Positions 11,160 through 22,100 of a stretch of 64,000 nucleotides of DNA are shown in pieces. Origin of the DNA: Bolinopsis microptera (Eukaryota; Ctenophora; Tentaculata; Lobata; Bolinopsidae); assembly GCF_026151205.1 (NCBI RefSeq), contig NC_087078.1, positions 11,046,175 to 11,110,174 of the forward strand, in the 5' to 3' direction. Under the pieces are notes generated by a model. That model was given only the letters and a program-made list of their open reading frames with translations, made no database searches and was not told where the DNA came from. A program made the position numbers and the translations under genes. Every line of letters starts with the position of its first letter. The first letter of the stretch is position 1.

Positions 11160-12466
11160 GGCAAGTTTCCATAAACGATATTTTATGATCGTCGCCGATA
11201 ATCGCTTATTGAGCGCTTTTTCGGCGCTTTTTTTTAAAAAAAACCGTTTACAATCGCTTTTTTTACGATTATAAACGGTTCAAAAAAAATCGCTTATAAT
11301 CGACTATAATTGGTGTCATAATTCAAAAAAGCGCTTTTTTGAATTTAAAAGCGCTTATAAGCGCTTTTAAGCGCTTACTAGCGTCGCTGAGCGATTTGAA
11401 AGCGGTTTTCCAGTAGGATTGGCGCCAAAAACGGGTGGATAAGCGGTTGGCCGGATAAGCGATTCGTAGGCGCTTTTTTGAACCATTTATAAGCGATTAT
11501 AAGCGCTTATAATTGGGGTGCAATTTAGCTGTTTGTAAAGCGCAAATAAAGCGCTTATAAGCGCTTTTAAAATTGAGTCAGGAAAACGCTATATTACATC
11601 TTATAACCGCTTATAATCGATTATAAGCGTTTTTTTAGAAATCGCTTATAACGGCTAATTCATCGCTATTTCACCGCTTTTACCGCTTTTCCTATCATCC
11701 ATGGCCAGGTGAGCAGGAATTAAAAAGCGCTTATAAGCGCTTTTTCGATGCTGCCCCTAGCCTGGTCGGAACGGGGTAGTGCCCGGAATTTAAAAGCGCT
11801 TATAAGCGATTTCTCAATTCCCCTTAACCTGGTTGGAACTTTCATGTGCTTTTCTGAGCAACCTGGGGTGCACCGGCAGAGTCAGGATTTAAAAGCGCTT
11901 ATAGGCGCTTATGATCGCTTTTCTACCACTTTTCCTATCACCCATGGCATGGGTTGGCAAGAATTATAAAGCGCTTATAAGCGTTTTTCAATGCTGCCCC
12001 TAACCTGTTCGGAACGGGGGTGTGCCCGGAATTAAAAAGCGCTCATAAGCGCTTTTTAAATGCTGCCCCTAACCTGGTCGGAACTGGAAATCAGAGTGCC
12101 CGCTTATAAGTGCTTTTCTGAGCAACCTTGGGTGCACCGGCAGAGTCAGGATTTAAAAGCGCTTTTAGGCGCTTATGATTGCTTTTCTACCGCTTTTCCC
12201 ATCACCCATGGCCTGGTTGGCAAGAATTATAAAGCGCTTATAAGCGTTTTTTCAATGCTGCCCCTAACCTGGTCGGAACGGGGGAGTGCCTGGAATTAAT
12301 AAGCGCTTATAAGCGATTTCTCAATTCCCCTTAACCTGGTCGGAACTAGAAATCAGAGTGCCCGCTTATAAGTGCTTTTCTGTGCAACCTGGGGTGCACC
12401 GGCAGAGTCAGGATTTAGAAGCGCTTATAGGCGCTTATGATCGCTTTTCTACCGCTTTTCCCATTA

Positions 12467-14080
12467 CCTAACCATGTGCTTTCGCGCCACTTCGGGCGCG
12501 CTTGTTTCACAAGTACGTCAAGAAGTGAGTGGGCGCGCGCTACTGCAAGCGCAAGGGCTCTGGATAGAGCAAATGGCACCCAGCTAGTGAGGCGAAACTC
12601 ACTGATCTTTCCAAAAAGGTATGACAAATTTGGTATTGTGAAAATTCTCACAGTCTCTAGAAAACAGTGTTACAAAAAAATTTTAAAATCTGAGCAAGTT
12701 TATTTTATCGTCCACCCCTAATCCAGAGCCGTTGAGCTTTGATCTAGCCGCCAACCCTCCATCGATTTTGGCAACCATATATTGGTTCCCAAAATTTCCC
12801 GCACTTTGCAGTTTCTGCAGTAGGGGTAATTAGGTATAAACTACAGTACAGCTGTACTTACAATCACATTCACAAGCATGCAAGCTCACCTGGTCCAATG
12901 AGCCTAGCGGGAAACAGAAAACGTTTTAATTAGTTTGTTAAACGAAGTGTCGTACGTCACCTTAAGATCGGGTGACAGGGTGCTTACAATTCGCGTTACT
13001 GGGCGGCGCTCAGCCTGTCATTCTGCATTCCGCCAAATCTTTATTCGGGCTGAGTGAATTACGACTTTCATCGCCCTAAAAAAGTGCGAATGCTCATTGG
13101 ACTAGCATTCACGTGATCGTTCAGAACCAATTACAGCCGCGCAAAAGATCACGTGCACGCCAACTACCAATAAAAAAGAAGTGACGTATGCACTACAAGA
13201 GCCGCGCGCTGAGTTAGATTGTAAAATCTGATTATTTGATTGTAAAATCGCATAAACACGCCTATTTGCGCGTTTTAGAGGGTTTAATTACGCCAGGCTA
13301 TGCTTATGAACATACTAGCTTGGGGTCACCTGGTAAAATTCGCGCCACTTGTTTCACAAGTAAAGAAAAGCATCAACTCGCCTTCGTGCGCGCGCCCGCA
13401 GTATTCATGTTGCCACGCGCGACGTCAGATTGCAGATATGAGGACAAAATTTTGACACCCAATATAAAATTGCTTAGATCCGTGCCCAGGCTGCAAGCAT
13501 TTTTTCGCACAAGTACCGCCTCTGTGTCACCGGGAGGTGGGGCGCCACTGCAAGCGTAAAAACCCGGGTACTTAAACATTAAAGCAATCCGATTATTTTA
13601 AGAGTCAATGTTAGCGCGCGCCGTATTTGTGCGAAGCGCAATGTTGAACGTGATTGCGAGAATTGACGGGTGACACTCGTAAAATATTTGTTCCATATAT
13701 TGGAGTCCAACTCGGCTTTTACTAATTCGCTCGCCCAAAAATTTCACGTGACTTTGGTTTTTATGGTTTTGCAGCCGTACAAAACGGTTTTACATAAATC
13801 CTAATCCCAACCCTAACCCTAACCATAACCCCGAAGTTAACCATAACCCGTTCCACAAGCCTAACCCTAACCCGGGCCCTAAACAATCGAATTCGTATTT
13901 TACTAGCCTAGCCTGTCACGTGACCAAAACGGATTTTTGCCCATAACTCTCCAGGGAAGCATTTTAACCCTACGTCATGGGGGGTGATTCGGAATCAGCG
14001 TCCAAAAATACACATATATAGATCATTTTCATGCCCCAAAGGGCCTTTTCACAAGAATTTCCTTAAAATTTGGGCAAGCG
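12467..14080. repeat. Central region of the foldback element, filled with other repeat fragments
   Basis: Positions 12590-12720 match 2325-2455 (GCGAAACTCACTGATCTTTC, GGTATTGTGAAAATTCTCAC, TTTATCG). Positions 13004-13040 and 13305-13345 match the terminal repeat of the 1072-2757 element, separated by about 250 bp. Positions 13672-13700 match 1401-1428 (ACTCGTAAAATATTTGTTCC). The loop has therefore collected or captured relatives of that element. The 107-codon ORF at 13236-13559 spans repeat DNA and is not supported as a gene. Confidence 0.6.
13806..13885. repeat. Degenerate interstitial CCCTAA-like tract
   Basis: A run of CCCTAACCCTAACC with variants (CCATAACC, CCCAACC, CCGAAGTTAACC) lies in the foldback loop. 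It resembles the animal telomere repeat but is short and impure. It may be simple-sequence decay and not a true telomere insertion. Confidence 0.5.
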
Positions 14081-15598
14081 ATTTAGTAGAAGCGGTAGAA
14101 AAGCGATCATAAGCGCCTATAAGCGCTTTTAAATCCTGATTCTGCCGGTGACCCCAGGTTGCACAGAAAAGCACTTATAACTATAAGCGGGCACACTGAT
14201 TTCCAGTTCTGACCAGGTTAAGGGGAATTGAGAAATCGCTTATAAGCGCAGCATTAAAAAAGCGCTAATGAGCGCTTTTTAATTCCGGGCACTCCCCCGT
14301 TCCGACCAGGTTAGTGGCAGCATTGAAAAAGCGCTTATAAGCGCTTTCTAATTCTTGCCAACCAGGCCATGGGTGATAGGAAAAGCGGTAGAAAAGCGAT
14401 CATATGCGCTTTCAATTCCGGGCACACCCCTGTTCCGAACAGGTTAGGGGCAGCATTGAAAAAACGCTTATAAGCGCTTTATAATTCTTGCCAACCAGGC
14501 CATGGGTGATAGAAAAAGCGGTAGAAAAGCGATCATAAGCGCCTATAAGCGCTTTTAAATCCTGACTCTGCCGGTGCACCCCAGGTTGCTCAGAAAATCA
14601 CATGCAAGTTCCGACCAGGTTAAGGGGAATTGAGAAATCGCTTATAAGCGCTTTTTAATTCCGGGCACTCCCCCGTTCCGACCAGGTTAGTGGCAGCATT
14701 GAAAAAGCGCTTATAAGCGCTTTTTAATTCCGGGCACACTCCTGTTCCGAACAGGTTAGGGGCAGCATTGAAAAAACGCTTATAAGCGCTTTATAATTCT
14801 TGCCAACCAGGCCATGGGTGATAGAAAAAGCGGTAGAAAAGCGATCATAAGCGCCTATAAGCGCTTTTAAATCCTGACTCTGCCTGTGCACCCCAGGTTG
14901 CTCATAAAAGCACATGAAAGTTCCAACCAGGTTAAGGGGAATTGAGAAATCGCTTATAAGCGCTTTTAAATTCCGGGCACTACCCCGTTCCGACCAGGCT
15001 AGGGGCAGCATCGAAAAAGCGCTTATAAGCGCTTTTTAATTCCTGCTCACCTGGCCATGGATGATAGGAAAAGCGGTAAAAGCGGTGAAATAGCGATGAA
15101 TTAGCTGTTATAAGCGATTTCTGAAAAAACGCTTATAATCGATTATAAGCGGTTGTAAGATGTAATATAGCGTTTTCCTGACTCAATTTTAAAAGCGCTT
15201 ATAAGCGCTTTATTTGCGCTTTACAAACAGCTAAATTGCACCCCAATTATAAGCGCTTATAATCGCTTATAAATGGTTCAAAAAAGCGCCTACGAATCGC
15301 TTATCCGGCCAACCGCTTATCCACCCGTTTTTGGCGCTAATCCTACTGGAAAACCGCTTTCAAATCGCTCAGCGACGCTAGTAAGCGCTTAAAAGCGCTT
15401 ATAAGCGCTTTTAAATTCAAAAAAGCGCTTTTTTGAATTATGACACCAATTATAGTCGATTATAAGCGATTTTTTTTTAACCGTTTATAATCGTAAAAAA
15501 AGCGATTGTAAACGGTTTTTTTTTAAAAAAGCGCCGAAAAAGCGCTCAATAAGCGATTATCGGCGACGATCATAAAATATCGTTTATGGAAACTTGCC

Positions 15599-15606
15599 TA
15601 TATTTA
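15599..15606. other. 8-bp target-site duplication, right copy (TATATTTA)
   Basis: Matches 11152-11159 exactly and directly abuts the right terminus of the foldback element. Confidence 0.85.
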
Positions 15607-15849
15607 TTGATTATGTATTGAATTGGTGATAAATAATAAAATTGTCTTTTCTCAAAAAAAATTGTCTTTTCTCAATAGTGCACCACTTTTGAGGGTTATA
15701 GCACGATTTTGATTGTATTTTTGATAGTGAAATTTACTTTTTAAATCACTTGTTTTGTGAAATGACAAGCTATATCATTTACAGAAAACCTCGATTCTTT
15801 CTTGCCCTGATTTTTAGCGTAATGACTTATATGCAAATTTCGGCATTTA

Positions 15850-16067
15850 GGGGTCGTTCACATATAATATTACGTAATCAGCCGAGGGGGGGGGGGGGGG
15901 GGGGGGGGGGAGGTCGTTGTAATGGTCAGGCCATGATTACGTAATATTGCTGTCAGGAGGGGGGGGGGGGGGGGTTGGGTCTTTATTACGATTAGTTACG
16001 GAGGGGGGGGGGGGGGGGGGTAAAAATTGCTAAAATATTGATTACGTAATATTATGTGAACGACCCC
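15850..16067. mobile_element. PIF/Harbinger-type MITE, 218 bp, with poly-G runs
   Basis: The ends GGGGTCGTTCACAT and ATGTGAACGACCCC are inverted and continue into ATTACGTAAT on both sides. A 3-bp TTA flanks each end (15847-15849 and 16068-16070), as PIF/Harbinger elements usually produce. The inside holds three long G runs (about 15886-15910, 15958-15974 and 16003-16020), which could form quadruplexes. It has no coding capacity. The repeated ATTACGTAAT inside hints at tandem growth of an internal unit. Confidence 0.8.
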
Positions 16068-16206
16068 TTATCACAGTCTTGCGGTAATTATCATACTTTA
16101 CAGTGAATATAAAACTAGTTTTTTTCAAATTATTTCCTCGAATTTTTGTTCTTATGAAATGACGTAAGTCTAAATCCACCTGCTTCTTTTATAGTATTTA
16201 AAAGCA

Positions 16207-18092
16207 ATGGCTCCACAAATCAGGGTACCTGCCAACTTCGGAATAGAGCATATTAATTCTGAAGTACATGGGAATCTGTTACTAAAACTAAAAGATGGAC
16301 AAGAGATAAAAACCAACTCTATGATAATGTCATTGAATAGTCCTGTTATAGACAACCTCACTACCAATATGTTTCAGGTATTTATTTTGACTTGGTATCT
16401 GTTGGGAAATAGAGTTCTGGTACAAGAATATTTTATGATATTTTATTGGAGCCTTCTTTTATTAATTTTAGAAATCTTTAATTTTCTATTCATCTAATAT
16501 TTTGCCAATTTTTGAATTCTATTTCAGTCATGAATTTTAATTAAAAGCTCGGTGTAAGGTGCTGTTAAAATAAGTGCAGAAAATTCAATTCGTCTGATAA
16601 TAATATTATAACTGAACATTTCAGTCCACCCTGGAGATGGACGATTTTACGAAGCCAGCAGTTGACTGCTTCGTTGAAGCAATGTACAGTGGTGAAGTTG
16701 ATAAACTGAAAAAGGGCATCTTTGAAGATGTAAACAAGATGGCACATGTATTCGATGTGTCCTGGTTGACTAAGAGATGCATTAGGTTTTACAAGACAGA
16801 TGTTCTACAGTTTGAGAACAACTCCTACGATGAGATCTTGTTTGCGTGCGAGATTGCTAGCAGGGCTCATTATATCCTGAAGCAAAGTTATTATGTACGA
16901 TTGTTTGTGAGAAATATTGCCTCCAGAGAAATAAGTAAGACAATATTCCTGCAAAGATACAGGTGGCAGACTTTGCTGAGCTCTCCAAACGGCAGATTGA
17001 CATGTCACTTGCAGTGGCAGGAAATGATTGTAACCTAATCATGATCACACTTGTATCTCATGTCACCAAGACTTTAAAGTGCAAAGATCTTGACGAAAAT
17101 TCTATTTATGTCTTGCAGCATTTTAATGTCGAGAAATTTCGCCAGAATTTCCCTATCGACTTCAATGCGATGACTAGTTTACTGACCGAAGTCGCTGATG
17201 TGTCAGAATCCAGAGAAGTAAAAGGGATTGTAAAGAATGTTGTTGAAACGAGTTGTGGCCATGCATCTAGTAGTTCTACTGATGATGTGAAAGACGGTGA
17301 AACGGATTGTGATGAAAGTGATTTTGAGGAAAATGCTGAAGTTGGTAGTCAGACTGATTGCAATGAAGTTGAACACGGTTAGTAAATCTGTTTCTGTTAT
17401 TTTCACAGGTATGTTCCAAGTTAGATTAAGTCACCTGTGGCTAGTCATAGTGCCCATTATAGTTAATAAGGAACTGATTATAATAGGTAAGGCGAGAATA
17501 TGGCTTTGTGTCAATCTTTGAACTTTTAAGTAGGTGGCACACACGTTAAAACCTCATGACATTATTACTGTGTTAGCCATTAGATAGTTACAATATTAAG
17601 TCGATTTGAAGTGATCCATTTCCAGGTTGGAGTGAGGCTGTACATCCCAAAAACTACTCGTTTTTAGACGGAGAGTCAGTACAGCTTATAACAGCAGATA
17701 ACGTGCCGGAGGGGGATATTCGTTTTCTTTATACTCTACCCGGACAAAGAGGGTCCGAACAAAAAATGTTTGGGGTGAGATGTGAAAATGTAGAACTCAG
17801 CCGATGGAGTTATTTTATTAGCGGATGTAATGAGGGGAATTGGAACAAACAATTCCTGAACAATGTCCCACCTGATAAAGTTAAAAACTGGATTATAACC
17901 AAAACTTCTATACACCTAAAGGTAGTGTGTAACAGAGTGACTGTCCTCAATTTCAACTTTGCTGTGGACTGTGATTCAGCTAAAAAATATGGTGAAAAAT
18001 TATGGTCATTGAAGGCTATGTCGTTTAATTTCTTCATACATTCTGAATATCTCACTTCAAAGCAACTGATAGTGAGGAATATAACTTGTTAG
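16207..18092 (+). CDS. BTB/POZ-BACK domain protein, four exons, 451 aa
   Basis: Exons: 16207-16377, 16625-16934, 16970-17377, 17626-18092. All borders are GT-AG and all phases agree. Residues 15-115 form a BTB fold: VHGNLLLKLKDGQEIKTNS, then LEMDDFTKPAVDCFVEAMYS and the DVNKMAHVFDVSWL helix. A BACK-like helical part follows (EILFACEIASRAHYILKQSY). An acidic/serine linker (SSSSTDDVKDGE, CDESDFEENAE) leads to a C-terminal domain of about 155 residues that I cannot name (WSEAVHPKNYSFLDGESV to IVRNITC). BTB-BACK proteins often serve as Cullin-3 substrate adaptors; that role is inferred. Without the 35-nt intron 16935-16969 the frame would break, so the alternative reading is a frameshifted pseudogene. 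Parts of the last exon are duplicated at 4968-5108, 7757-8033 and 8686-8853. Confidence 0.75.
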
Positions 18093-18737
18093 TCGGTTTT
18101 CACACTACCAATTCATCGTTCATCTTGCCTGTGTTTCTTGAAAGATTGAGTTACCTTAATATTCTCTTGCATATTGTTGAGTACTGTGCATAATAATAAC
18201 ATAATCTACATTTAGGTCCACTTTATATTACTGCTTCGTAGACTTAGATGCTGGTGAACTATTTTTTACATCTTCGGAACTAATTTATAAAGTAACTTTA
18301 CTTTAAGGTTTTAACAAATATTTGTCGTTTTTGTCGACTAATATGTTTTGTAAACTATGTTGCATCTATACCTCTTTCATGTTTTGTTAATTCTACATAT
18401 GTTTTCGAAGTGTTTGAGATGCAATATTATGACGATCTTTTTATATAAAAACAATTTTCATATACCTAATATAAAATCTACCCTTATTCTAATTTACAAA
18501 CATGATCTGTCTTTCTGAGAATAGAAACCCAGATATGGATTTCTGATTCGAATTGAAACGAATTTGTCTATTGCCAGGCTTCTATGTGAATCATCCGATA
18601 ACAATTACACCCCTACTTCCTTCAGCGCCTCTTGAAGAAGTATACTTTTTAGTTTAAAGACTTATTGCAAATTAAAGGGCGATATAAAATTGCGACTGAT
18701 TTACCTGTGAAGAAATGACAACAGAACCTGAATAATT

Positions 18738-18886
18738 TGACAAAGTTAAGCATTGGATTATAAATAAAACTTCTGCATACTTGAAAATAGTATGTAACGG
18801 AGTGACCGTTCTCAATTTTAACTTTGGAACTGACTGTGATTCGGATAAAAGAAATGGCGTAGAAATATGGTCAAGAAAAGGAGTGG
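18738..18886 (+). pseudogene. Partial repeat of the BTB gene's C-terminal domain exon
   Basis: It encodes DKVKHWIINKTSAYLKIVC and NGVTVLNFNFGTDCDSDKRN, about 60% like the domain ending at 18092. It has no acceptor-linked first half and runs into a minisatellite at 18886, so it looks broken. The same fragment occurs at 8686-8853. Confidence 0.6.
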
Positions 18887-18974
18887 GCGACAATTGACCC
18901 CCCGACAATTGACCCCCCGACAATTGACCCCCCGACAATTGACCCCCCGACAATTGACCACCCGACAATTGTAT
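18886..18974. repeat. 16-bp minisatellite, about 5-6 copies
   Basis: The unit is CCGACAATTGACCCCC, repeated head to tail. Each unit carries the palindrome CAATTG and a C run. It directly follows the BTB-exon fragment and lies about 200 bp upstream of the DNAJC10-like start codon. The minus-strand reading QLSGGQLSGG is a repeat artefact. Confidence 0.85.
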
Positions 18975-19171
18975 ATAATATAATGACTTTAATATATAAA
19001 ACAAATTTTACTTCCTTTCATGTGAATTATTTACTATGAGAATTGAAAATAAGTTCAATGTGGACAATTATAATTGACTTTCCATCATCGTGTCATCATT
19101 ATTTCAATTCAATCAAATTCAATTTATCACATGAGAAAATAAATTTTACTTACATTGAATGACTTCAAGCA

Positions 19172-22100
19172 ATGAAAAGGTTGTTGATTGTAACGATATT
19201 AGTGTGCTTCCTTCAAAAGTCACATGCTGACTACTACACAACACTTGGTGTGAAACGAGATGCCACAACGAAGGAGATCAGATCTGCGTTCAAGAAATTA
19301 GCGCTATCCAGTCATCCTGACAAAAACAAGGTAATTCTACCAAGAACAAGGTAATTCTACCAGGAACAAGGTAATTCTACCAGGAACAAGGTAATTCTAC
19401 CAGGATCTGATTATAACGTTCACTGTACAGGATGTTCTAAGACTTGTGTCCAAACTTTTAATGGCTCTCAAAATTTAACAAATGGGACAAACAGTTGTAT
19501 ATTTCAAATACAACATTAATTATACACATCAGATTGTTAATATTTCATTTGCATCCTAAAGTTGACTAACTATGCATTGAAACAACAGTGATCCGGTCAG
19601 TCGATAACATTTTTTTTTCTCTGATTCCTAAGTTGCACATCGTGATGTTGCTTTACAGTAATGTAACAATGAACTTTATTTAGTGCAATTTAACAATGAT
19701 CACATTTCAAATAGCCTAAATAAGGTCAAAATAGCACTAAGAAATTGTCGTAACAAAAGAACAGACCTATTATACCATCTGGTTTCAAATTGCAAGATGA
19801 TGGCGTCCTCATGCTGTATCACTATTGAGAAAGAGCCAGTAAATCAAATACCTAGCAGAGAACATAAAATAATCACACCTTGAAAATAAGCTGGATTTAT
19901 TATGAATCTATTAATTTAAGATTTGATAAAGCAGAGTGTACTAACACAACGTTTTTTCTCAGAATGATCCAGAATCTGAAACTAAGTTCATGGCTATCAA
20001 TGAAGCCTATGAAGTGTTAAAAGGTAACGTTTTTGTGTCACATTTTTCACATTGTCTTATGTATGTTTGTCGTCTATACGACCGCCCACGTGCAAATTAT
20101 ATGACAAATAGGAAGTTAGGTAAAAAACAAAAGGTTACATAGCCACGGTGTTGTAGTGCACACGTTGTTGTAGTGCACATGTGTTGTAATGCACACGTGC
20201 ACGTGCAAAGATTGCTGGAAGGACATTTTGATCGGTTTTGTGGCAATTACGTTGTGTTTAAAGTGTTTTACATTTAAATCGGTTGTATCTTGAACATTTT
20301 TTGATGCAAATAAAACTTTCTTTCAAAGAACACTACTAGCTTCATCCCTGTTACCGCGAGCTTTCTAGTAATATTATGATAAGTGAAGTGGTCTATGATC
20401 AGAGCTTGCAATAATCGGAAATTTAGCGTCTAGTCCGCCACAACAAAAAACGGGCAGAATTCTTGTTACTTTGTTAGTGTTGTATTAGTTTTACAGTTGT
20501 ATGATTTTCTTAAAAAGTTTTTTGTGGTATGTTCATATAAGATAATGAACTAATTTTTGTAATAACCTTTTTTTGTTCTAATTTTTGAATTTTAAGTTAA
20601 TTGAATTAAAAGTAAATAATTATTTACATATTTTGTTATTAGACTTAACACCTTTTGGTCTACAAAGGAATAAAATACTTAAAATTTTCTTGAAAATGAA
20701 ACTTAATTTTAACGCTACGTACACGTGTATAAAATGTCAAATTGTACAAATAGCTATCTGACAACAACTGAACTATAGTGGAACGATTTAGAATTGGCAG
20801 TTGAGATCTCTGGTAGTGATGATAATAACAAAGAATCTCAGGTATTTCCACTCGAAACGCTAAGAATCTCGAGTATACTATATATTAAACGTATTTTTAC
20901 CGTAAAATCGATTAAAAGTGGTTCGGAAATGATTGGATTGATTTTCGTGAATATTTTTATTGGCTGAACTCAATTTTTAAAAACTGCCAATTCTAAATTG
21001 GTGCACTTTAATAATTTCCAGTCAGTCAGTGGGTCCACACACAAAGCTTGGGATTAGAATCAGGAACAGGCAAACAGTAATCAATGTCCTCGCATCCCGG
21101 TGGAGCCCAATTTTGTACTGCAACATCGCAATAGTTTAGGGACGGCACTCCTGGTACCAAGTTTGCCTTGTGCTCTTTAACGATGGGGTTGATGATTGCC
21201 ATGGCAGCTTTGTATTCTTTGCTTTTGATTGCGATAATATACTTTTCTCCTGGATCCCTATTAACATTGAAGAGAACTGGAGCATCAGAGTGATCCACTT
21301 GGTCATGCACAGTTACATTTTTTATGTATTGTCCTTGACAAAAAGTAAAGGAAACTGGATCATTCCCGAACTCAGTCCACATCCAATAGTGTGCCTTGTA
21401 AGCGCCCACCCTCACTGCCATCATCTCGTTACCTCTGTAATACCATATAGGCCTGTCTATCACTGGGGCTGACTGGTCCAGTAGAACTGGACACAGGTCT
21501 ATGCCGTCAATAATTCTGTCTTGAGGCGGTTTTACCCCTGCCAAAGTTAGACTGGTAGTAAAAAGGTCCATGATGTTTCCGAGCTGATGAGTAATGGTTC
21601 CAGCAGGGATTGAACCAGGCCACCAAGCTATCCCTGGTTCTCTCATCCCTCCCTCATATGTTGTCTCTTTTCCACACAAGAAAGGACCATTGTCTCCTCC
21701 ATCTCGCCTCCTGTATGTAGCTGCCCCGTTATCCGACGTAAAGAACACAAATGTCTCCTTTTCTATATTAAGCTCTCTTAGCTTCTTCAAGATTTGGCCG
21801 ACACAGTAGTCCATCTCCATGACCGCGTCACCATATCGCCCCCGAATACTCTTACCGTGGAACATGGGACTTGAGTAGTTCGGGTCGTGTGTAGCATCAG
21901 GGGTCCAGTAAAGGAAGAATGGATTCTTGGCGACACTCTGTGATTCTATAAAGGATAGTCCTTCCTCTAGGAATAGCTGACTCATGTTGGATTGTCCCGT
22001 TGCTTTGTTAATAGTGAAGTTGGTGTAGTATCTTCCAACCATTCTGTCGTCTTTGTACACTGGCATGTTGGGTGTTTTAACATCGTTAAATGGTCCAAAA

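Larger units (their letters stand above)
11160..15598. mobile_element. Foldback-type element, 4439 bp, with long subrepeat-built inverted arms
   Basis: Termini are GGCAAGTTTCC and GGAAACTTGCC. The left arm (11160 to about 12466) and right arm (about 14083 to 15598) are reverse complements; the outer 500 bp are nearly identical. Inner arm parts are tandem units of about 65-100 bp. Each pairs a palindrome such as AGCGCTTATAAGCGCT with phrases like CTGCCCCTAACCTGGTCGGA, ATCACCCATGGCCTGG or GGTGCACCGGCAGAGTCAGG. An exact 8-bp duplication flanks it. No transposase is visible. The structure matches foldback elements, some of which are linked to the MULE superfamily; 8 bp also fits hAT or P, but the ends do not start CAG. 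ORFs inside the arms are repeat artefacts. Confidence 0.9.

Noticed and set aside
11748-12299. ORFs with MLPLAWSERGSARN-like sequence, also on the minus strand at 14724-15011
   Set aside because: They repeat because the foldback arms are inverted tandem repeats; they have no domain and no gene context.
13806-13885. True telomere or chromosome-end signature
   Set aside because: The CCCTAA tract is short, impure and buried inside a transposon loop, with unique genes on both sides.
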